NCBI GenBank assembly: GCA_002633005.1
Contig: NMRA01000003.1
Coordinates: forward strand, 1,854,727-1,918,726
Direction of reading: 5' to 3'
From: Phoronis australis
Taxonomy: Eukaryota; Phoronida; Phoronidae
Length of the DNA: 64,000 bases
In this document: positions 57,501-64,000 of the stretch, one piece after another
Position numbering within the stretch: the stretch's first letter is position 1
How the letters are laid out: every line of letters begins with the position of its first letter
Notes under the pieces: generated by a model
Seen by the model: the letters and a program-made list of their open reading frames with translations, nothing else
What the model was told of the DNA's origin: nothing
Databases searched by the model: none
Made by a program: the position numbers and the translations under genes

Positions 57501-60500
57501 TAGAAAATATTTTGGAAGTTAAGATGAAATTCATCATCACTCAGTACCTTTCTGGTGAAGCCATTTTAATGAACATTTCGAATTTTGCTTATTGTTCAAG
57601 TGTTTACTTGCAGACCAGTGGGCAAGAGCCAGAACCCACTGTACAAAGTCAGAGACCGCCTCAAAGAGTCCGGTCTTCCCGTGCCGTAAGTACTCTTATA
57701 ATAATACTGTGCATGGTATGAACTACTCGCATTTTAATCTCTAGGCTACGTCTCACTTTCTGTTGCATTGAACTGATTGACAAGCTTGTGTAATACAAAG
57801 CTACAATTGCATTCCTATCAAGTTTACTAGTTTTAGAAGCTTGTGCTGTCATGTGAAAGGCTTAGTATTAAGGCACAGAGTAGACTGCTTTACATCTTGC
57901 ATTTATCATCAACTTGTATAGTCAACAAATATCTTCCTGATATAGATACATTATAGCTGTGATGGTGCTGCACTTCAGCCCAAAATTTTGTCCCGCATTA
58001 GGTTTGCTCATGTTTCAGTGTAGGTCTCAAACCATGCAATTTGCCTTGGCTTATACCGTGACCTGAGAGTCACCAGTATATGGCATGTTGCTGTGGCGTG
58101 CTGCTCTGCCATGCTCTCACGGCTCACTGTTTGGATTGCAGGGTAGATATGCTAAACTGGAGGAGGATGAGGTGGGGTGCATGTACTCTGCCCTGTTTAC
58201 TTTCTGTGTTGTTGTTGATAAACGTCTACTATTATGTGTTCAGCATGCACACGTACTTGTACTAACTGACATAGTGGTATTATGTGTTAAACATGCCCAC
58301 CTACTTGTACTAACTGACATAGTGGTATTATATGTTCAGCACATACACTTTCTTGTACTAACTGTCATAGTGTCATTTTGTGTTCGGCACCTACCACCTC
58401 TGTATATGGTCTTCAATCACGGTTGAAAGGGGTGGTAGTTGCTTTGTTTGGCCTTAACTTTCCATCAACATAACAGTTCTTATGATTTTTTCTTCCCGTT
58501 TGCTCCTCGTCTTTGACAACTCTATCATCTGGTGCATGTTTCAATATTCACCAGTGTTTGTGCTCGGAAAACCCATGTCACTCCTCATTAACTCATTACG
58601 TGCAACTTAAACACACTTGCTTGAAATTGCTTCTATTAATAAGTTGTCTTTTGAATTACGGTAAAATTTTTCTAGTTTGGGCAGTCTCTAAAATTCGGAC
58701 CACCGAAATTAATTCTGAAATTGATTTTTGCGCTTGCCATATTTCTCAAATATCGGACTCTGTGCTTTGTATCAACAGAGTCTGAAAATGACAGTTCATA
58801 ATATGTTTTCCGCCACAGAGTGAAGTTGATCGTTTTTGGAATCTGTAGAAATATCGCTGTTTTACAATGACATCTTGTGGGTTACTTGGTTCACTGGCTG
58901 CGATGTTCCTGTCTGGTGGCATGTTACAAAGTATAACAACAAAATGAAACATGTGCAGCTGGTACCCACAGCATAAATTCCAAATTTCCCAGGTTGGATA
59001 ATTTTTCTGTCTTGTGGTTCTTGAATTTGAGACAGCCAATATTGCCTATTTCTAAAATTTGGTACATGCTCCAACCTTGATCAGAATGATTAATATTTCA
59101 GTTTCCCAAAGTGGAAAATTTTTACCATAATCAGTATAGCCTTGCTCACAAAACATTACAATAGACTCTTTTGTTAGTATCTATGATATTCATCCGTTGG
59201 TTTGGTTGAGATTTTTATTTCCTTCTTTGGAACAACAACTTCCTGAAAGAAAGATGGCAAGCATGTTTTCAGGACTGAATAATTTATGCTTAAGTGTGAG
59301 AGATACAGCATTTGATGAATCTTATTCACAGTATTTATTATTTATCATATTGCTGAGTTCACGCATGCAACTAATGACATTTGTTTTCGTGAAGGTTTGC
59401 GTCGTGAACCGTTTCTGTATTTTGACCTCTCGGTGTATGTCATTAACTGTGCATCAAGGTAATCACAAGTAATTCTGGCTCAACTTGAGAACCATTGATG
59501 TTATAAAGTAAATACATCGAGTCCAGTTTCTTGCAATTTGTTTGAATTGTTATCATGTTGGTCCCCATGTTCTAGATGCAGTTGCTAACTTCTCTCGCCA
59601 TCAGATAGTTACGAAACCTTGAAAATACCATCACAAGTGTCTATTAAACTGCTCTCTTCAGTCTATGACATTTAACGAATGGATATTTGTGAACTTCAGC
59701 CAGGACAGCAGATGGCACCACCACAGCCTCAGATGGCTGCGCCACCTGTACAACAGCATGTGATCACTGGACCTGTCAATCCAACACCTGAACAGTTAGC
59801 CAAGTTGCGAAGTGAGTTGGACATTGTGATGGGCAATATCCGTGTGTTTGGAGAAATGCTGACAGAGATGACGCCAGGCCAGGAGAACCGGGAGGACCTG
59901 GAATTGTTACAGGTATTAAGACTAGTCATTAAGTCAAATTCAGATATACTTGTTTTTGTGTGATAGGTTTTCACATTGAATTGATGATTTATTCTATAGT
60001 GAGTAAATTGTGCACCATTCAGCATCTACTTAAGTTGAAAATTCCCTAGTTTACAATCAGTGATAAAAACTGCAGTGTTTCATTGTTTAATGAGACTTGC
60101 TTGTGATAGTGAATTGAGTTTGCCAGATGAATTTTGACAGCTCAGTTCCTCGGGTGGGTAGTGACCTTCAGTTGGCTCTGTAGTCATGGCAGGCTTTCAA
60201 AGTTCTTCCAAGCTTTTTTTTAGAATTTTCATGAATGGCAATTACATTTTGTATCTGCAAGTGCTTTCTGTATGCATTTTCTGTGGCTTGTTAATTTAAG
60301 ATTTTGGATTTAATTTCCTGTACATAGCTGTTTGTTAATTATAATGATGTCATTAACAGTAATAATGGATAATAATATTAGAAGTAGTCTTGATAATAGT
60401 TTTGCTAAAACTGACTCTTTTCTTTATCTTTTTTATTAGGAATTGAATCGCACCTGTCGAGCAATGCAACAACGAATACAGGGTCTTCTCAGCCAAGTGA

Positions 60501-63500
60501 CCAATGAGGAAGTTCTGGGTACTTCTTTAATGCTTTACACACTAAATTTTGTGGTTTATATTCATAATTTTCTCTTCGTTGTGCCACATTTTTTGCCTTG
60601 GCTAAAACTGAAGTTGTGGTGGTCACATTGCAGTGTAAAAATATCTCTACTGCTTACTTTGCGGCCCAACTCTTGACAGCATTTTTATGTCGAACGAATA
60701 CAGTACTTGCCTTTTTAGACTTCCTGCTATAATATTTGTAGTAAATTTTGTTTTATTAAGTCAATTAATGATGACTAGAAAAAAGTTTTACATTCCTTTA
60801 GCACAGACCATTTCTAATGCACTGTTTTATTTTTATTACAGAAGAGTTGCTGCGTGTGAATGATGACCTAAATAATACCTTTGTGAGGTATGATCGTTTT
60901 GAAAGGTATCGAACAAGCCAGCAGAGCACTCCGGAGACAGCAGCACCACCAGCAGTGGCTGGCCCGCCACCATCCTACCAAGACTCTGCAGTAGCACCCT
61001 CTATCCCGCCACCTGCTGCAGTAGTTCCCTCTATACCGCCACCAGCTGGCAAGGTGAGTTCAATTAAGTGACTGACTACTTGGTAACTGATGACAATGAT
61101 CATGTGCAAAACAAACCTTTTCCAATTGCTTTTCTGACCTGATATTTGTATATTTTCTCCTATCAGGTCAAAGAAGTATAGCTTGTTGTTCTGGTCTGTT
61201 TTTTCGAAAATATGAGCCAGTGGTGTGGTATTTCTATGCACCCATATATGTATGTGAGGGTGCATATTGCCATCGTCTCTGTCTGGACATCCACTTCTGT
61301 ATCTCCTAAACCTCTTGCAGGAATAATGAGATGATGAGTTTCGAACCAATCTGACTCCCATTATGCCCCTAGTAGCAATTGTAGTTTTTGTGTCCCCACA
61401 TTTTTATATGTGGGCGCATTATGCTGTCATTCATGTCCATCCATCCATCCAGCGTCCATCTGGCGTCAGATGCTCTATCTCCAACATACTTTGATATATG
61501 TTTTTGAAATTTTGACCATTTGTTCCTCTCATGAATGGGACAACATGAGCGAATTTTCGAACGAATCCTACTACCAATGTGCCCCCTAGTGGCAATTTTA
61601 GTTGACCTCTGTATCTTCAAAGGTCCTCAACGGATTTTTATTAAATTTGCAAATAGGTATCTGTTAGTGACACTACTTTCTTGTTTTCAGATGGATTTGA
61701 GGTATTTTGCACCACCTAGGGGCCATTTTTACTGTTTTTGAGTCTGTTTTTGCCGTCTGCCCTTCTGTCAACCAAACCACTCTGAGGATGATTGTGAAAA
61801 CTGACATGTGTTCTTACTGCGAAGAGGATGGCTGACCATGATTTTCTGACAACTTCAATTACTGTGGCTCCTCCTAGTGCCAGCTTTGTTTTTTTTTGCG
61901 CCCATGGCCGTATCTTTTAAACCTTCTGCAGGATCTATGTTGAACTTGGCAAGTGTATTTATATGAAGTTGACAATGGGTGACGTCGTCTTTTGGACAGA
62001 TCCAACGAATGCTGTGCCTCCTAGTGAAAATTTCATTTTTTCTGTTTTCTTCCGTTTCTTTGTAGTTCCTTGACGGAATTTTATGAAATTTGTTAAATAG
62101 CTGTCTATTAAAGAAACAATGAATGGTCCCATTTTTGAATGGATTCAATGTATTCTGCATCATCTAGCAACCATTATCATGTTTTCCAGTCTGTTTTTGA
62201 CGTCCACTCCTGTATCAACCAAACCACTCTAAGGATGATTTTGAAACTTAGCGTTTATGTTTCTACTGAGAAGACGACATCTGATGATGATTTTCAGATG
62301 ACTCAGACTATAAGGATGCATATGAAAATTGGCTTGTGTGTTTCTAGTGTAAAGAAGACAGCTGGTGATGATTTTCAGACGATTCGAACTATTGTGGCAC
62401 CTCCTAGTGGCATTTTTTTGCATCAATGAGTGTATCTCCCAAACCATATGCAGGATTGTTCTTAAATTTGGCAAGTGTATTGATATGCAGCTGACAATGG
62501 ACATTGACATTTGGACGGATCTGACTACAGCTGTGCCCCCTCTAGTGTCAATTTTTTTCATCGTTTTCTGTATCTTTGAAATTAGCTGAAGTTGTTTCTT
62601 TATTTGCCGGTGGGTGCAGGCCTAAAAATGAGTCAGGATATAAACCTGAACAAACATTGCTTTTTTGATTTAATCTAATTTCCAGCTTTCCTAGTTATTC
62701 TAAAATTGTCTGCATTGAATTACTCGTTGGTCTTTTTTTTCCCTGTGTAAAATGGGAAATACTGATTTTGAAAAGTGCTGCACTCTCTCAACAGACGCAG
62801 CCACCCGACACTGCTCGCTTGATTTCGTTTGGGGATGAGTCTGACCAGTTGCCACCAGCAGTGCCCCCTAGAGTTAACAACGACCCTTTTGACACCAGCA
62901 ACATTCAGGCTAGAGTAGCTGGACTGAGTAAGTATAGCCTTAGGATTGTACTGTGTATTGTCACTATTTACTGCCAAATTTATTATTAAGTCATGTCACT
63001 TACTGTAAGAATTTTATACTTTATATCTTACTATTTGATTTCATGTTGTATTGTCAGATATTAATAAGTTAATGTTGATTTTTGTTCTTGATAATATACA
63101 CTGATGTCACTCTCTTGCGGAACACGTCATTAAAATATTTCAATTTGTGACATTTTTCATCCGAATTGTTATCCAGAATTTCTGAATACATTTCAATGAG
63201 CTAACAATTGTGTTGCTTTCAGATGTCAGTTCTACAGGCACCAGTGATGCTGTGTTACAAAATGATGAGTTTGACATGTTTGCCCAGTCAAGGCAGTCAT
63301 TTGATCAAAATAAACAGCAACATGCACAGTGAGTAAACAGTAATTTATGTCACTTGTCTTAAAGACTGAAGCTGGGTATCTAAACCAATTGGAAAAGCTT
63401 TTCTTCTCAGACTGTCTCGATATCACAAAGTTTACACTGGTTCTGATGTGTCCTTCTACAGTTTGCATAATTTGAATTGCTTTTACCAAGAGTTGTTACA

Positions 63501-63955
63501 AATTTGAGCATTGCCAGACAAGGACTGTCAACTAGTAAGAAGCGCCACCTATCCTTACTTGACTGAACCATTATGATTGCTTTCTTTCAAACTCTTCAGT
63601 AAGCTTGTTAGTTATAGTTACAGTTATAGTAAAATGTAAAACAAAATAAAATGCACATAAGTTCATAATGTGTTCATTGCGTTTTCATTAATTTGGATAG
63701 TGACTCTGATTTTCACTATAATGTGCGTGCTTTTACATGTATCCGCTGTATGTTTTATGTCTGTGTACCAGGAGTGTTGGAAATAATGTGAAGGGAATGT
63801 CTGTCAAAACAGTGTCGTGTGTACTGTAACGTGGATAGGCTATTATAGTTTAGCGGATTGTTTTCAGGAGCTCATATACAAATCAGCAAAGTGACAGTTT
63901 TGGGGGAAGTTTAGGTGCTGCTGTCAATGCAAAAACAACGCCTTATGGGGACAAC
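51506..63955 (+). CDS. TOM1L2: TOM1/TOM1L2-type VHS-GAT endosomal sorting adaptor, first twelve coding exons, 3' partial
   Basis: Adaptor that links ubiquitinated cargo, Tollip/endofin and clathrin at endosomes. Exons: 51506-51560, 55311-55395, 55727-55811, 56529-56675, 57109-57243, 57614-57685, 59700-59912, 60440-60518, 60842-61053, 62795-62927, 63223-63328 and 63868-63955. They give 470 codons in one frame, ending at a donor (GTAAGT) at the window edge. The start is [18 protein letters not shown]. Exons 1-5 form the VHS domain ([53 protein letters not shown]). Exons 7-9 hold the GAT domain ([58 protein letters not shown]). Exon 9 ends in a Pro-rich linker with PPSY; exon 10 has RLISFGDE and NNDPFD; exon 11 has [14 protein letters not shown]. 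The symbol is chosen by synteny; one invertebrate gene may represent both TOM1 and TOM1L2. Confidence 0.94.
52095..52545 (+). mobile_element. Two diverged tRNA-derived SINE-like copies in TOM1 intron 1
   Basis: Copy one (about 52095-52235) and copy two (about 52400-52545) share ATGTAGAGTTGTATAAA-like 5' sequence and a downstream part shaped like a tRNA promoter. Copy two has TGGCTTGAATGG (A-box-like, near 52478) and GGTTCAAGTGT (B-box-like, near 52522); copy one has TTGACCAAATGG and AGTTCAAGTGC. A T-run follows each. No full tRNA fold is claimed. A SINE is the best reading, but the age and divergence leave doubt. Confidence 0.55.
52983..53326. mobile_element. TA-flanked MITE, CNGTAAAAWTT-type termini, copy 1
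   Basis: 344 bp with inverted ends CCGTAAAATTCTTCAGTTT and, on the other strand, ACAGTAAAAATTCTCCGGTTT. TA lies at each flank (52981-52982, 53327-53328), as in Tc1/mariner/pogo insertions. Inner sequence such as CATATTTCTCAAATATC recurs in the copy at 58659-59127. Confidence 0.85.
53535..54403 (+). mobile_element. LINE ORF2 3'-end remnant with frameshifts
   Basis: C-terminal part of a non-LTR retrotransposon polyprotein, in sense orientation in TOM1 intron 1. Pieces in order, across several frames: [51 protein letters not shown], the zinc-knuckle [33 protein letters not shown] and [15 protein letters not shown] with its stop. At least three frame changes and in-frame stops separate them, so it is inactive. 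The reverse-transcriptase core is absent (5' truncation, usual for LINEs). Confidence 0.85.
55090..55290 (+). repeat. Degenerate tandem repeat before TOM1 exon 2
   Basis: Three to four imperfect units built on CATTGATATCATTCATTTTGTTCATTAACTGTTACCCC, the last ending about 20 bases before the exon 2 acceptor. Unit length is near 55 bp and copies are diverged. Confidence 0.6.
58142..58171 (+). CDS. Candidate 30-base cassette microexon of the TOM1 gene
   Basis: Preceded by TTTGGATTGCAG and followed by GTGGGG. It encodes [10 protein letters not shown] in phase 0, the phase of the exon 6/exon 7 junction, so it can be included or skipped without a frame change. Human TOM1 proteins have no obvious counterpart in the variable linker after the VHS domain. 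Chance alone could yield 30 open bases with these flanks, hence moderate confidence. Confidence 0.45.
58228..58392 (+). repeat. 48-bp tandem repeat, about 3.4 copies
   Basis: Units start ATTATGTGTTCAGCATGC-like at 58231, 58279, 58327 and 58375 and contain CTTGTACTAACTGACATAGT. Spacing is exactly 48, so the frame stays open and gives a false repetitive peptide. Confidence 0.9.
58659..59127. mobile_element. TA-flanked MITE, CNGTAAAAWTT-type termini, copy 2
   Basis: 469 bp. Inverted ends are CGGTAAAATTTTTCTAGTTTGG and, on the other strand, TGGTAAAAATTTTCCACTTTGG, with TA at 58657-58658 and 59128-59129. It shares the CATATTTCTCAAATATCGGACTC block with copy 1 but is longer in the middle. No transposase. 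Confidence 0.85.
61054..62794 (+). other. TOM1 intron 9
   Basis: 1.7-kb intron between exons 9 and 10, largely filled by the minus-orientation cluster of the CTCF-motif repeat (separate entry). The flanks show nothing further. Confidence 0.7.
61340..62560 (-). repeat. Cluster of the dispersed repeat with CTCF-core-like motifs (minus orientation)
   Basis: About eight units. Plus-strand cores of type GTGCCCCCTAGTGGCAATTT lie near 61368, 61579 (perfect), 61710, 61868, 62015, 62157, 62400 and 62532; typical spacing is 130-160. Between cores recur GTATCTCCCAAACC, GCAGGATTGTTC and AAATTTGGCAAGTGTATT. It is the reverse complement of the family at 14040-14740. Confidence 0.85.
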
Positions 63956-64000
63956 GTAAGTTGAACTGTGAAGAATATGTTTTGTGTAGCCACTTGTCAT

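Larger units (their letters stand above)
57686..59699 (+). other. TOM1 intron 6, with candidate microexon and repeats
   Basis: Two-kilobase intron between exons 6 and 7. It contains a possible 30-base cassette exon, a 48-bp tandem array and a TA-flanked MITE (separate entries). Nothing else is recognised. Confidence 0.6.

Noticed and set aside
62857-62873. CTCF-like GTGCCCCCTAGAG in TOM1 exon 10
   Set aside because: It encodes conserved linker residues (VPPRV) and lacks the rest of the repeat; coincidental match.

Overview
This is a metazoan nuclear genome window. Every recognisable gene is split by spliceosomal introns (GT-AG, with one GC-AG), it encodes motile-cilium proteins, and the introns hold MITEs, LINE remnants and minisatellites. 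The species cannot be fixed from the sequence. Gene content and moderate intron sizes suit a non-vertebrate animal, probably a marine invertebrate. All exon models were made by reading splice sites, phase and protein similarity by eye.

Layout, left to right. (1) 751-8776 (+): the last ten exons of an outer-arm beta-type axonemal dynein heavy chain (DNAH9/11/17 type); its 5' part lies outside the window. (2) 13059-18013 (-): a complete five-exon GID4, the CTLH/GID ubiquitin-ligase substrate receptor. (3) 18138-37835 (+): a complete eight-exon ATPAF2 (ATP12, F1-ATPase assembly factor), head-to-head with GID4 across 124 bp, with a first intron of about 15.8 kb. That intron holds a large inverted repeat, a broken PIF1-like helicase, a LINE remnant, a broken gene of an unnamed family, several tandem repeats and a mariner-type MITE; a THAP-domain fragment sits in intron 2. 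(4) 39151-48578 (-): DRC3 (LRRC48), a nexin-dynein regulatory complex subunit, tail-to-tail with ATPAF2. (5) 51506-63955 (+): the first twelve coding exons of a TOM1/TOM1L2-type VHS-GAT sorting adaptor, running off the right edge.

The main result is that GID4(-) ATPAF2(+) DRC3(-) TOM1(+) is, read backwards, the same order and the same orientations as human chromosome 17p11.2 (TOM1L2, DRC3, ATPAF2, GID4). This looks like an ancient bilaterian microsyntenic block. Two genes (dynein heavy chain, DRC3) serve the axoneme, one a mitochondrial ATP synthase assembly step, one N-degron recognition and one endosomal sorting. Nothing in the sequence shows that they act in one pathway, so shared regulation is the likelier reason for their staying together.

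Other notable signals are a dispersed roughly 145-bp repeat family carrying perfect matches to the CTCF core consensus, a tandem array that re-copies the DRC3 exon 5 splice donor, a decayed duplicate of a DRC3 leucine-rich-repeat exon, and several TIR-bounded MITE families. No RNA genes, CRISPR arrays or bacterial features were seen.
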